Assembly (NCBI GenBank): GCA_017631875.1
Contig: JAGBSL010000061.1
Location: 1-23,676, forward strand
Source of the DNA: Bacteroidales bacterium
GTDB taxonomy: Bacteria > Bacteroidota > Bacteroidia > Bacteroidales > UBA932
Reading direction: 5' to 3'
DNA: 23,676 nt
Below are positions 1-9,002 of the stretch, in pieces (the first letter of the stretch is position 1; every line of letters starts with the position of its first letter). The notes under the pieces are model-generated. The model was given only the letters and a program-made list of their open reading frames with translations, ran no database searches and was not told where the DNA came from. Made by a program: the position numbers and the translations under genes.

Positions 1-648
1 ACCGTAGATCGCTGCTGAAGAAGCGTCCTTGAGGATCTGCATTGTCTCGATGTCCTGAGGAGAGAGGTATGCGATCGCATAGTTACCTGTACCTACAGGC
101 ACGCCGTCAACGACATAGAGAGGGTCGTTAGATGAAGCGATGGATGACGCACCGCGCACGCGGACTGTCATACCTGCTCCCGGAAGACCGCTGGTCTGCT
201 GCACGGTCACACCCGCAACCTTACCCTGGATGAAACCCGAAGCCTCAGTCACAGGACGGAGCTTAGTGTCTTCTGTAGACACTGTAGAAACGGCTGTAGT
301 AAGGTCTCTCTTGCGGACTGTACCATAACCGATCGCTACGACTGCATCGAGCATGATCGCGTCTTCGGACGCTGTCAGGTCGATTACAGCACGATTGTTA
401 ACCTTTTCAGTAACTGTAAGATAGCCAAGAGCAGCAAACTCCAGGGACACGTTTCCTGAAGAAACTGTCAGCTGCCAGTTACCATCGATGTCGGTGGTGG
501 TACCATTCTGGGTACCCTGCTCAACTACGGTCATGCCTATTACAGGAATGCCGGATTGATCGACCACCGTACCCTTTACAGAATGCTGCTGAGCATAAGA
601 TACCATGCCCATAAGTAGCAGCACCACCATAGTCAGATACTTTCTCAT
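1..648 (-). CDS. SusC/RagA-type TonB-linked outer-membrane protein, N-terminal part (runs off the left edge)
   Basis: The first 216 residues of a TonB-dependent transporter of the kind that imports glycans or peptides with a SusD-like partner. A signal peptide (residues 1-20, ending SYAQ) is followed by a carboxypeptidase-regulatory-like domain (about 24-95, starting VKGTVVDQSG and including the TTDIDGNW turn). The SusC-type linker IGYGTVRKRDLT (107-118) leads into the plug domain, with LYVVDGVP (177-184) and ILKDASSAAIYG (205-216), where the window ends. The start is the ATG at 648; 46 bases separate it from the folD stop. No TAnnTTTG promoter or terminator lies in that gap, so it may be read through from folD. 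The substrate cannot be inferred from this part, and the SusD partner, if present, lies outside. Family assignment is secure. Confidence 0.95.
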   Translation of the reverse strand, partial: MRKYLTMVVLLLMGMVSYAQQHSVKGTVVDQSGIPVIGMTVVEQGTQNGTTTDIDGNWQLTVSSGNVSLEFAALGYLTVTEKVNNRAVIDLTASEDAIMLDAVVAIGYGTVRKRDLTTAVSTVSTEDTKLRPVTEASGFIQGKVAGVTVQQTSGLPGAGMTVRVRGASSIASSNDPLYVVDGVPVGTGNYAIAYLSPQDIETMQILKDASSAAIYG

Positions 649-695
649 ACGGTAGAATTTAGTTGTTAGTATTTAGTGTTTGTTAGTTTCAGCGG

Positions 696-1547
696 TTAGC
701 GTTCCATCTTTCTGATGAAGCACTCGATGGTGTTTTCCATGAGGCATGTGATGGTCATCGGACCTACGCCGCCTGGAACCGGGGTGATGACTGACGCCTT
801 AGGCTCGATCGCAGCATAATCCACGTCGCCGCAGAGCTTGCCAGTCTCAGGGTCACGGTTGACTCCGACGTCGATAACCACAGCACCCTCGGAAACCATG
901 TCTGCAGTCACAAACTTTGGACGTCCGATTGCAACCACGAGAATCTCAGCGTTACGGGTAACTGTCGGAAGATCCACTGTGCGGCTGTGAGCGATAGTCA
1001 CTGTCGCATTCTCGTCGAGGAGAAGCTTTGAAACTGGAAGACCGACGATGTTGCTTCGTCCGATCACCACTGCACGCTTGCCCTTGATGTCCACTCCCGC
1101 AACCTTGAGCATCTTGATAATGCCCTTAGGAGTACATGGAAGGAGGCATTCCTGCTTCTGCCAGAGAGCAGCGACATTGAGAGGGTGGAAACCGTCCACG
1201 TCCTTCTCCTTGGCGATCGTAGCGATGACCTTGTCCTCGCTGATGTGTTTAGGAAGAGGAAGCTGAACAAGGATTCCGTCAACTGAATCGTCAGCATTGA
1301 GTTCCTCGATCATACCGAGAAGCTCAGCCTCGGAAATCGTATCCGGCTTGCGGATTGTCGTGTTCTTGATACCGACATACTCCGAAGCCTTTGCCTTGCC
1401 TGTCACATAGGACACGCTACCCGGATCCTCACCTACGAGAATCACCACAAGGTGCGGCACACGGCCGTATTTCTCGGGAAATGTGGCAACCTGTGCCTTC
1501 ATTTCGTCTTTCAGCTGAGCTGAAAGCTCTTTACCTGATATTATCAT
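696..1547 (-). CDS. folD: Bifunctional methylenetetrahydrofolate dehydrogenase / methenyltetrahydrofolate cyclohydrolase
   Basis: A cytosolic enzyme that interconverts 5,10-methylene-, 5,10-methenyl- and 10-formyl-tetrahydrofolate, the formyl donor for purine synthesis, which includes the second half of PurH. The 283 residues are the family's normal length. Family signatures are present in order: SYVTGKAKA (46-54) with the catalytic Tyr47 and Lys51, DGILVQLPLP, DVDGFHP, PCTPKGI, the Rossmann motif GRSNIVGLPVSKLL, VIDVGVN and TPVPGGVGPMTI near the C-terminus. The ATG at 1547 is ten bases after the stop of the esterase gene, so the two are probably co-transcribed with purH and purD. Placing folD with purH and purD makes metabolic sense; the esterase between them does not. 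Confidence 0.97.
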   Translation of the reverse strand: MIISGKELSAQLKDEMKAQVATFPEKYGRVPHLVVILVGEDPGSVSYVTGKAKASEYVGIKNTTIRKPDTISEAELLGMIEELNADDSVDGILVQLPLPKHISEDKVIATIAKEKDVDGFHPLNVAALWQKQECLLPCTPKGIIKMLKVAGVDIKGKRAVVIGRSNIVGLPVSKLLLDENATVTIAHSRTVDLPTVTRNAEILVVAIGRPKFVTADMVSEGAVVIDVGVNRDPETGKLCGDVDYAAIEPKASVITPVPGGVGPMTITCLMENTIECFIRKMER

Positions 1548-1557
1548 CTATAAATGT

Positions 1558-2991
1558 TTAATAGTTATCTGATCTGAATGGAGATATCGGAATGCCTGAG
1601 CAGTTGAACACCGTCGCCTCTGACCAGTTCTTCATGCCGTAGCGGACAGCTACCGGCTTCTGCACCTGAGGGCATTTGTAGACCAGCACCTTATGCGGGG
1701 CATTCCATAATACTATAGCCTTGGCAGGATAGAAAACTCCATCCTCACCGGCGAGCTCAAAACCGTCAACATCCTTGCTGAGCGGGCAAAGCCCCATCTC
1801 TCCGGCACTGAATGTGACTATAACCTGACCTTCCTCATACTTGAAGTCGACCGGAAGCGGAGTCTCGGCATCTACGCCTTTATATCCATAGTCATTGACA
1901 AGGGCCAGAAATGCCAGACGGTCTCCGACAGACTTCTTGTCGGCCGGGTGGATGCAGTTGATTTCTCCTGTGTCATGGGTAGCCGCCATGCCGCTCAGTG
2001 GAATCATCTCGAGAGTCTGTGCCTGCGCCCACATCATATATCCCGCATCAGGAGCATCCGGATTGAAGTAACCGTATGGAGCTATCTGGGTGAAGTAGAA
2101 CGGCATCTGATCATTCCCCCACTCCTGACGGAGCATCTTCACGAATGCCGGCTGCAGACGCTTGTACTGCTCGTATCGGGAGATGTTGTCGCATCCCTGA
2201 TACCAGAGGAACCCGTGCGCCGTATATGATACGATGGAATGCAGCATTCCATTATACAATACGCCCGGGGCCTTCCATGCATATTCCTGCGGCCATGTCT
2301 TGGTGTCGAGATGGCTGAACGAGAAGTCATCCGAGAATTCCTTTCTCAGCAGTTCCGGGTTCATCCATGCCTCGATCGGAGAGCCGCCCCATGATGCGTT
2401 TATTATACCTACCGGCACACCCATGACCTCATACAGGCGCTTTGCAAAGAAATATGCTGTCGCGCTTGCCTCGGCCACGCCTTCTGGAGTATGCTCATAC
2501 CATCTTGCCTCACATTCCTCCTGAAGTTCAAGAGACTTGATGCGGCTGAGATTGCATGAACGTATATGAACAGAAGGGTCGGCACCTAAAATAAGGTCGA
2601 CCGCCCCTTCTACAGGCTGTCCCTGGAAGCCCCTCATGGTCATTTCCATGTTGGACTGTCCGGCACATATCCATACCTCACCGATGAGGATGTTCTTTAA
2701 TGTTAACTTGTCACCGTCATTGAAAGTCATCTCATACGGACCTCCGGCTGACGGAGTGGCCACGCAGGCTCTCCATCTGCCGTTCTCGTCCGCATTGACG
2801 ACGGTCTTGTCCTTGGACCACGTCGTTGTGATGACGACTCTTGCACCGGGCTCAGCCTTGCCCCATATGGCCGCTTCGCTCTCACGCTGAAGGACCATAT
2901 TGTCTGCAAACACGGAAGGTAGCTCCACTTTTGCATCGAGCCTGCCGAATGCTCCGGCCAGCATCAAGATGACCGCAAGAAAACGTTTCAT
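1558..2991 (-). CDS. Sialate O-acetylesterase-like SGNH esterase, exported
   Basis: Predicted to remove O-acetyl groups from sialic acids or related sugars on host or dietary glycans, probably in the periplasm. An N-terminal signal peptide (about residues 1-20) is followed by a beta-rich segment beginning LPSVFADNMVLQ, then the GQSNMEM block (111-117) with the predicted nucleophile Ser113. NASWGGSPIEAW (198-209) and the pair Asp340/His348 in DTGEINCIHPADKKSVGDR complete the SASA-family signature. The length of 477 fits the family. The start is ATG 2991, only three bases after the purD stop, and folD follows after ten bases, so it appears to be an operon member. That is odd for a glycan esterase among purine and folate genes; the SusC-like gene two places downstream could be its real functional partner. 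The actual sugar substrate is not shown by the sequence. Confidence 0.9.
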   Translation of the reverse strand: MKRFLAVILMLAGAFGRLDAKVELPSVFADNMVLQRESEAAIWGKAEPGARVVITTTWSKDKTVVNADENGRWRACVATPSAGGPYEMTFNDGDKLTLKNILIGEVWICAGQSNMEMTMRGFQGQPVEGAVDLILGADPSVHIRSCNLSRIKSLELQEECEARWYEHTPEGVAEASATAYFFAKRLYEVMGVPVGIINASWGGSPIEAWMNPELLRKEFSDDFSFSHLDTKTWPQEYAWKAPGVLYNGMLHSIVSYTAHGFLWYQGCDNISRYEQYKRLQPAFVKMLRQEWGNDQMPFYFTQIAPYGYFNPDAPDAGYMMWAQAQTLEMIPLSGMAATHDTGEINCIHPADKKSVGDRLAFLALVNDYGYKGVDAETPLPVDFKYEEGQVIVTFSAGEMGLCPLSKDVDGFELAGEDGVFYPAKAIVLWNAPHKVLVYKCPQVQKPVAVRYGMKNWSEATVFNCSGIPISPFRSDNY

Positions 2992-2994
2992 GAA

Positions 2995-4248
2995 TTATAA
3001 TACTCTCCAGCCGATGTCGCGGCGATAGAAAAGGTTGTCACACTCTATTGACTCGACAGCTGCAAGCGCCTTGTCGTGAGCCTCCTGGAGGTCTGCGCCG
3101 AAGCCTACCACCATGAGGACACGTCCTCCTGATGTGTAATACTTGCCGTCCTTGAGGGATGTTCCCATGTGGAATACCCTGATGTCCTCAGGAAGAGCAT
3201 CGAGACCCTTGATCTCGTATCCCTTCTCATAGTCTCCAGGGTAACCCTTGGATGCCATCACGAAGCCCATTGTAACCTCCTTCTTCCACTCTATCTGAGG
3301 CATAGGAGTGTGGTCAGCCACTGCCGAGAAGATGTCATAGATGTCTGTTGCAAGACGTGGGAGCACAACCTCTGTCTCAGGATCGCCGAAACGGCAGTTG
3401 AACTCGATCACCTTAGGTCCCTGAGGGGTCTTCATGAGACCACCGTAAAGAACGCCGGTGAACGGACAACCCTCGGCAACCATTGCAGCTGCTGTCGGCT
3501 TCATCACATGCTCGAGTGAGAACTCAAGGTCCTCGTCCGAAATGATCGGAACCGGTGAGTATGCACCCATACCGCCTGTGTTAGGTCCCTTATCACCCTC
3601 GTATGCACGCTTGTGATCCTGCGAGAGAGTCATCGGATAGACCTCAAGACCGTCTACGAAGCACATGAATGAAAACTCAGGTCCTGTGAGGAACTCCTCA
3701 ACCACGACCTTGCCCTTTCCGAACTTGTCGTCAAGAAGCATGTCCTTGAGGGTAGCGTCAGCCTCCTCAAGAGTCTCAGGGATAACTACACCCTTTCCGG
3801 CTGCGAGTCCGTCATACTTGAGAACTACAGGGAACGAACCCTTCTTCACATACTCGAGAGCTGCATTATAGTCCTCGAATGTCTCGAAAGCGGCGGTAGG
3901 GATGTTGTATTTCGCCATGAGCTGCTTTGCGAAGTCCTTGCTGGCCTCGATTGTTGCTGCAGCCTTTGACGGACCGAAGATTCTGAGGCCTGCTGCCTTG
4001 AATGCATCTACAACACCTGCTGCGAGAGCCACCTCAGGGCCTACTACAGCGAGGTCTATGCCATTCTCAAGTGCAAAATTCTTGAGACCCTCAACGTCTG
4101 TATCCTTGATTGCAACGCACTCGGCCTGGGCAGAGATACCCGCATTGCCAGGTGCGCAATAGATCTTTCCTACCTGCGGAGAGCGGCTGAGAGCGTCAAC
4201 GATCGCATGCTCACGTCCACCGCCACCGATTACCAATACTTTCTTCAT
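2995..4248 (-). CDS. purD: Phosphoribosylamine--glycine ligase (GAR synthetase)
   Basis: An ATP-grasp enzyme joining glycine to phosphoribosylamine, the second step of de novo purine synthesis. The protein begins MKKVLVIGGGGREHA, the standard PurD N-terminus, from the ATG at 4248, giving 417 residues, the usual size. Other signatures are PVVLKYDGLAAGKGVV (ATP-grasp core), GPNTGGMGAYSPVP and FNCRFGDPETE (metal and ATP binding). An upstream in-frame ATG at 4329 would add 27 residues with no PurD similarity and would start one base from the purH stop. I reject that start because the family begins at the Rossmann-like MKKVLVIGG strand. The 82-base gap to purH holds no recognisable promoter, so it probably shares the purM-purH transcript. 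Confidence 0.97.
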   Translation of the reverse strand: MKKVLVIGGGGREHAIVDALSRSPQVGKIYCAPGNAGISAQAECVAIKDTDVEGLKNFALENGIDLAVVGPEVALAAGVVDAFKAAGLRIFGPSKAAATIEASKDFAKQLMAKYNIPTAAFETFEDYNAALEYVKKGSFPVVLKYDGLAAGKGVVIPETLEEADATLKDMLLDDKFGKGKVVVEEFLTGPEFSFMCFVDGLEVYPMTLSQDHKRAYEGDKGPNTGGMGAYSPVPIISDEDLEFSLEHVMKPTAAAMVAEGCPFTGVLYGGLMKTPQGPKVIEFNCRFGDPETEVVLPRLATDIYDIFSAVADHTPMPQIEWKKEVTMGFVMASKGYPGDYEKGYEIKGLDALPEDIRVFHMGTSLKDGKYYTSGGRVLMVVGFGADLQEAHDKALAAVESIECDNLFYRRDIGWRVL

Positions 4249-4330
4249 ATATACATCTGTTATATTTACAATGTAAGTCTTGTCTTCGACCTCCTGGTTT
4301 ATACCATGCAAACTGAGGATTGTTTCCATA

Positions 4331-5881
4331 TTAATGCTTGAAGTGGCGCATTCCGGTGCAGAGCATTGTGATGCCGCACTCGTTCGCCTTGTTTACTGAA
4401 TCCGCATCCCTCATGCTGCCGCCTGGCTGAACGATAGCCTTCACGCCGTACTCTGCTGCGAGAGTCACTGTGTCGTCGAATGGGAAGAAACCGTCAGAAC
4501 CGAGAACGAGGCCTTCAGCCTTGATGTCCTTGCCTACCTCCTTGAGCGCAGCCTCGGCCTGCTCGAGGGCGATCTTTGCAGAACCGACACGGTTCATCTG
4601 GCCTGCACCGACTCCGAGAGTAGCACCGTCCTTAACCACTACGATAGCGTTGGATTTCACGTGCTTGACGATTCTCCAAGCGAAGTCAAGGTCTGTGAGC
4701 TGGCACTCGCATGGCTTCACCTCAGTAACGCACATGTCAGTTGTTACTGTCTTGGTCTCGATGTCCTGCTCCTGAACGAGGATACCGCCGTTCATGCTCA
4801 CGTACATGTTGTGGCCACCCTGCTCCTTGCTCATGTCAACCTTGAGGAGGCGGAGATTCTTCTTTGTGCAGAGAACCTCGAGAGCCTCGTCTGTGAAGCT
4901 TGGAGCCATGATGATCTCGAGGAAGATAGGCTTCATGAGCTCTGCAACCTCCTTGTTGACCTCACGGTTAACAGCTACGATACCGCCGAAGATGCTGACC
5001 TTGTCTGCCTCATATGCCTTCTTCCATGCGTCAACCACGTCGGTTCCGATGGCTGCACCGCATGGGTTCATGTGCTTGAGACCTACGCAGAACGGAGCGT
5101 CAAACTCGCGTGCAATGTTGAGCGCTGCGTTTGCGTCCTGGATGTTGTTGTATGAGAGTTCCTTACCGTTGAGCTGCTCTGCAGTTGCGAGCGAGTAAGG
5201 CACTTTGTCAAGAGTTGCGTAGAACTTTGCGCTCTGGTGCGGGTTCTCGCCATAACGGAGAGACTGCTTGAGGTCGTACTCCAAGAAAAGCTTCTCGTTG
5301 AGACCGGCTGCCTTGCGCATGTATGTAGCGATCATCATGTCGTACTCAGCTGTGTGAGTATACGCCTCAGCAGAAAGCTGGAGACGGGTCTCCTTTGTTG
5401 TGTTTCCGGTTTCACGGATCTCAGCGATGATCTTTGCATAGTTCTCAGGGTTGCAGACTACAGTCACTGCGCTCCAGTTCTTCGCTGCAGATCGGAGCAT
5501 TGAAGGTCCTCCGATGTCGATGTTCTCGATCGCGTCCTCCATTGTCACGTCCGGCTTAGCGATTGTCTGCTTGAAAGGATAGAGGTTCACGCACACCATG
5601 TCGATGAACTCGATGCCGTTCTCCTTGAGCTGGGCGATGTGACTGTCGAGGTCACGACGGCCAAGGAGACCTCCGTGTACTTTTGGATGAAGAGTCTTTA
5701 CACGACCGTCACAGATCTCTGGGAAACCTGTGATCTCGCTGATGTTGATTACCTTAAGTCCTGCATCCTGCAGAAGCTTCATAGTTCCGCCGGTTGCGAT
5801 GATCTCCCAACCGAGCTCCACCAAGTGACTGGCGAATTCTACCACGCCTGTCTTATCTGAGACTGAAAATAGTGCTCTCAT
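4331..5881 (-). CDS. purH: Bifunctional AICAR transformylase / IMP cyclohydrolase
   Basis: Carries out the last two steps to IMP: formylation of AICAR with 10-formyl-THF, then ring closure. The 516 residues match the family. The N-terminal cyclohydrolase domain shows [12 protein letters not shown] (6-17), ATGGT (29-33), [20 protein letters not shown] (52-71) and [16 protein letters not shown]. The transformylase domain starts around [10 protein letters not shown] (209-218) and holds the catalytic Lys-His pair K269/H270 in [11 protein letters not shown]. The start is ATG 5881 ([10 protein letters not shown]). The 165 bases between purM and purH hold hairpins and a repeat-like element but no TAnnTTTG promoter, so expression probably depends on read-through from purM. 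FolD downstream supplies its cofactor pool. Confidence 0.97.
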   Translation of the reverse strand: MRALFSVSDKTGVVEFASHLVELGWEIIATGGTMKLLQDAGLKVINISEITGFPEICDGRVKTLHPKVHGGLLGRRDLDSHIAQLKENGIEFIDMVCVNLYPFKQTIAKPDVTMEDAIENIDIGGPSMLRSAAKNWSAVTVVCNPENYAKIIAEIRETGNTTKETRLQLSAEAYTHTAEYDMMIATYMRKAAGLNEKLFLEYDLKQSLRYGENPHQSAKFYATLDKVPYSLATAEQLNGKELSYNNIQDANAALNIAREFDAPFCVGLKHMNPCGAAIGTDVVDAWKKAYEADKVSIFGGIVAVNREVNKEVAELMKPIFLEIIMAPSFTDEALEVLCTKKNLRLLKVDMSKEQGGHNMYVSMNGGILVQEQDIETKTVTTDMCVTEVKPCECQLTDLDFAWRIVKHVKSNAIVVVKDGATLGVGAGQMNRVGSAKIALEQAEAALKEVGKDIKAEGLVLGSDGFFPFDDTVTLAAEYGVKAIVQPGGSMRDADSVNKANECGITMLCTGMRHFKH

Positions 5882-5927
5882 TTCAATAAATCCTTATCTA
5901 TAGTTTAACTTCAGTTCTTTTATAACC

Positions 5928-5952
5928 GTGCGACCGCAATTGCCGGTCGCAC
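5928..5952. other. Hairpin in the purM-purH gap (9-bp perfect stem)
   Basis: A perfect inverted repeat, GTGCGACCG (5928-5936) and CGGTCGCAC (5944-5952), around a 7-base loop. On the transcribed minus strand it is followed by GGTTATAAAAG, not a run of T, so it is a poor intrinsic terminator. It lies 47 bases upstream of the purH start in the 5' region of that gene. It could act as a processing or stabilising hairpin or a weak attenuator; function is not demonstrated. Confidence 0.6.
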
Positions 5953-5956
5953 TATT

Positions 5957-6040
5957 TAATCTACGTTACCCTATCCCTAAATCCCTTTCCTCGGGAAAGG
6001 GACTTACCATCGCCACTGCGTGGCTCAAATGATGGAGAGG
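5957..6040. repeat. Probable dispersed intergenic repeat with two hairpins
   Basis: The stretch contains a perfect 9-bp inverted repeat TCCCTTTCC (5982-5990) / GGAAAGGGA (5994-6002) with a 3-base loop. A second structure follows: GCCAC (6012-6016) / GTGGC (6020-6024), inside an outer CCAT (6007-6010) / ATGG (6032-6035). Its style (GGGATTTAGGGATAGGG on the minus strand followed by nested palindromes) resembles short dispersed intergenic repeats I recall from Bacteroidota and other genomes, but only one copy is in this window, so repetition is inferred. It directly abuts the purM stop codon. Confidence 0.5.
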
Positions 6041-6046
6041 GCCAGT

Positions 6047-7216
<1,170 letters not shown>

Positions 7217-7241
7217 ATTTAGGTTTGTTTATAATATCGCG

Positions 7242-7272
7242 CAAATATAACAAAAAAAGAACGAGCAGACAA
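7242..7272 (-). promoter_or_regulatory. Bacteroides-type promoter of purM
   Basis: On the minus strand a -7 box TATATTTG (plus coordinates 7242-7249) fits TAnnTTTG, with TTG at 7270-7272 placed 20 bases upstream as the -33 element. The box is followed by CGCGATATTATAAAC, giving a leader of about 20 bases before the ATG at 7216. The -33 element reaches to within a few bases of the transporter gene's stop codon. Spacing and both boxes fit the sigma-ABfr consensus well. Confidence 0.75.
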
Positions 7273-7276
7273 GATG

Positions 7277-8293
7277 CTATTGCTTGCCTGCCCGGTAGAG
7301 TTGCCATGAATTATAGAGATTGTGCCAGATGCTGTATAGACCGCCTACAATTGCCGTTTCAGGGGTCATGAAGGTGTAGCCCATCCATATGGCGAATACG
7401 GTGTTCTTCTGGCCCAGAGACTGGCCGGCCGTAACCGTGCGGACAGCCTTTCCCCTCGCCTCGACCTCGGGCGAGGCGTCTGGACGGCGCGGCTTGTAAC
7501 GACTTCCGACAAAGCGTCCCACGACGAACTGCAAAATGCAGCATACCAATGATATAAGCGCCATATACATGAGCAGAGACACGCTCATCGTACTATGTAC
7601 TATGGATTTGGTAGTAACAGTAATCGCAAGGGTCAGCGCGACGGCCCACAGATAGAAGGCCAGGTCAGGAACTCCAAGCAGTTTCTGATGGACTCGCGGT
7701 GCAAGATAACGCACCAGCCAGGCGGCAAGACACGGAAGGATCAGAAGCGGGAAAATCTTCGCGACAATCACGCTGAAGGCCGTCCAGAAGTCCATTCCCT
7801 GCATAGGGTGGATCATCGGGACTATCAGCGGAACAAGCACCGCCGTCACAAGGTTTATCAGCACCGTGTATGTCGTTATACCGGCCACATCTCCGCCAAG
7901 CTTGCGGGTCACCACAGCTGCTGCAGTCGCTGTAGGGCATATCAGACAGAGCATTGCACTCTCTATGAGCACGACCTTGTCGTGATAATCCCCAGGCATG
8001 ACCTTCATCACCCAGAAGGCGAGAAAGCCAAGGCCCGTAAACAACCCTCCCTGCACCAGAAGCAGCCACCAGTGCCACCTGTGCGGTTTAAGGTCCTTCG
8101 GCTCTATCCTGCAGAATGTCAGGAAAAGCATCGAGAAGATCAGCAGCGGCTGCAGAGTGCTGACAAGTGCGCTCAGAAACGGTCCGACTTGGTGCACCGG
8201 CTCAGGCATGATATGGTACAAAAGATAAATGGATGCTCCCGTCACCATAGCGATGGGAAGCATCCAGTCCTTTATTGTCTTCTTTATATCCAT
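7277..8293 (-). CDS. BASS-family (bile acid:sodium symporter-like) membrane transporter
   Basis: An integral inner-membrane protein of 338 residues with about nine or ten hydrophobic segments, as in the BASS fold. Family marks are CPTATAAAVVTRKLGGD in the middle and AGQSLGQKNTVFAIWMGYTF near the C-terminus, with polar residues inside membrane helices where the substrate and sodium bind. The start is ATG 8293 (MDIKKTIKDWM); a TTG nine bases further upstream lies inside the promoter box and is unlikely to be used. BASS members move bile acids, pantoate-type acids, pyruvate and other organic anions; the substrate here is not evident. It is the first gene of a run leading to purM, but purM has its own promoter, so a purine link is only positional. 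Confidence 0.85.
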   Translation of the reverse strand: MDIKKTIKDWMLPIAMVTGASIYLLYHIMPEPVHQVGPFLSALVSTLQPLLIFSMLFLTFCRIEPKDLKPHRWHWWLLLVQGGLFTGLGFLAFWVMKVMPGDYHDKVVLIESAMLCLICPTATAAAVVTRKLGGDVAGITTYTVLINLVTAVLVPLIVPMIHPMQGMDFWTAFSVIVAKIFPLLILPCLAAWLVRYLAPRVHQKLLGVPDLAFYLWAVALTLAITVTTKSIVHSTMSVSLLMYMALISLVCCILQFVVGRFVGSRYKPRRPDASPEVEARGKAVRTVTAGQSLGQKNTVFAIWMGYTFMTPETAIVGGLYSIWHNLYNSWQLYRAGKQ

Positions 8294-8907
8294 TATCTGC
8301 AAATATACATTTTTTACCTTGGAGAATTCACAAGAAATCCTTCATTCAAAACAAAATTTACCAGGTGCGCGGAGTGCGCGTCATGCTGGACTTCGATCTG
8401 GCTGAACTTTATCAGGTGGAAACCAAGCGTCTAAAAGAAGCAGTCAGGAGAAACTGGGAAAGATTCGAGGGAGACGACTTCATGTTTGAACTCACAGAAC
8501 AGGAGTATAACTCTCTGATAATCAGTTTGAGGTCGCAAATTGCGTCCTCAAAAGAAAGAGGAGGAAGACGCCACATGCCTTTTGCATTTACTGAACAAGG
8601 AGTAGCCATGCTGGCAAGTGTTCTCAGAAGCGACACCGCGATAATGGTCAACCGTTCAATAATAAGAGCGTTCGTAGCTATGCGCAACTATATCATGTCT
8701 ACCCAGCATCTGGAATCCGAACTTGCCGCCCTTAAGGCCAAGCTGGAACTGCTAGAGAGGAATGACGAAGAGAACCTCGAGGCCATAAACGACCTTTCCG
8801 AAGATGTACGGAAAGAAATCGACAACATATACATGGCCATAGCGGCATTGTCGGTCAAACCGGCGGACGAGCCTGACAAACCATCCAAAAAGATCGGGTT
8901 TAAATAG
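8275..8907 (+). CDS. ORF6N-domain protein, start uncertain (no ATG before the domain)
   Basis: The ORF6N domain, related to the KilA-N/Bro-N DNA-binding domains of phages and large DNA viruses, spans about residues 24-136. Evidence is IQNKIYQVRGVRVMLDFDLA, ELYQVETKRLKEAVRRN, FEGDDFMFELTEQEY, MPFAFTEQGVAMLASVLRS and IIRAFVAMRNYI. A charged helical stretch (about 145-190, likely coiled coil) and the usual ending KKIGFK follow. The frame opens with TTG at 8275 inside the divergent transporter gene. The first ATG (8383) falls inside the conserved domain, and GTG codons at 8365 and 8374 would also cut it. So either a non-ATG start is used or the 5' end was lost. It is the only confident plus-strand gene and ends at the shared terminator. 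Probably a DNA-binding or antirepressor-like protein of mobile-element descent; its target is unknown. Confidence 0.75.
   Translation: MSSLYPLSANIHFLPWRIHKKSFIQNKIYQVRGVRVMLDFDLAELYQVETKRLKEAVRRNWERFEGDDFMFELTEQEYNSLIISLRSQIASSKERGGRRHMPFAFTEQGVAMLASVLRSDTAIMVNRSIIRAFVAMRNYIMSTQHLESELAALKAKLELLERNDEENLEAINDLSEDVRKEIDNIYMAIAALSVKPADEPDKPSKKIGFK
8300..8307 (-). promoter_or_regulatory. -7 box of the transporter promoter, very short leader
   Basis: TATATTTG on the minus strand, a full match to TAnnTTTG, ends six bases before the ATG at 8293. Transcription would start at or next to the start codon, giving a leaderless or near-leaderless mRNA. A TTG at 8331-8333 is a possible -33 element, but the 23-base spacing is long. 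The box overlaps the 5' part of the plus-strand ORF6N reading frame. Confidence 0.6.
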
Positions 8908-8908
8908 A

Positions 8909-8943
8909 CAAAAGCACAGAACCGGCGCGGTTCTGTGCTTTTG
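8909..8943. terminator. Bidirectional intrinsic terminator between ORF6N gene and purF
   Basis: A perfect 16-bp stem (8909-8924 with 8928-8943) around a 3-base loop GCG. The stem carries AAAA on one side and TTTT on the other, so a T run follows the GC-rich part in either direction. It starts two bases after the ORF6N stop and lies 60 bases beyond the purF stop on the opposite strand. It should end both convergent transcripts and separate purE-purL-purF from the transporter-purM block. Confidence 0.9.
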
Positions 8944-8953
8944 AACTATGATA

Positions 8954-9001
8954 GATTCCTCGACAAGCTCGGAATGACAGTCGTCAAACTCAAGCTGTCG
9001 A
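8954..9001. repeat. SELVEE-type dispersed intergenic repeat
   Basis: Read on the minus strand this stretch contains the codons for CHSELVEES, a string that turns up in spurious translations from many Bacteroidota and other genomes and marks a short dispersed palindromic repeat. It holds an imperfect inverted repeat TCGACAAGCT (8960-8969) / AGCTGTCGA (8993-9001). It sits between the terminator and the purF stop. Family identification rests on memory of that motif. Confidence 0.6.
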
Positions 9002-9002
9002 A

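Noticed and set aside
4249..4329. Longer purD start adding 27 residues
   Set aside because: The added residues have no PurD resemblance, and the family starts at MKKVLVIGGGG. The shorter start is used.
5928..5952. Intrinsic terminator between purM and purH
   Set aside because: The hairpin is good, but there is no T tract after it on the minus strand, so it is listed only as a hairpin.
7595..8434. 279-residue plus-strand frame over the transporter and ORF6N region
   Set aside because: It is highly basic, has no recognisable domain and crosses two better-supported genes.
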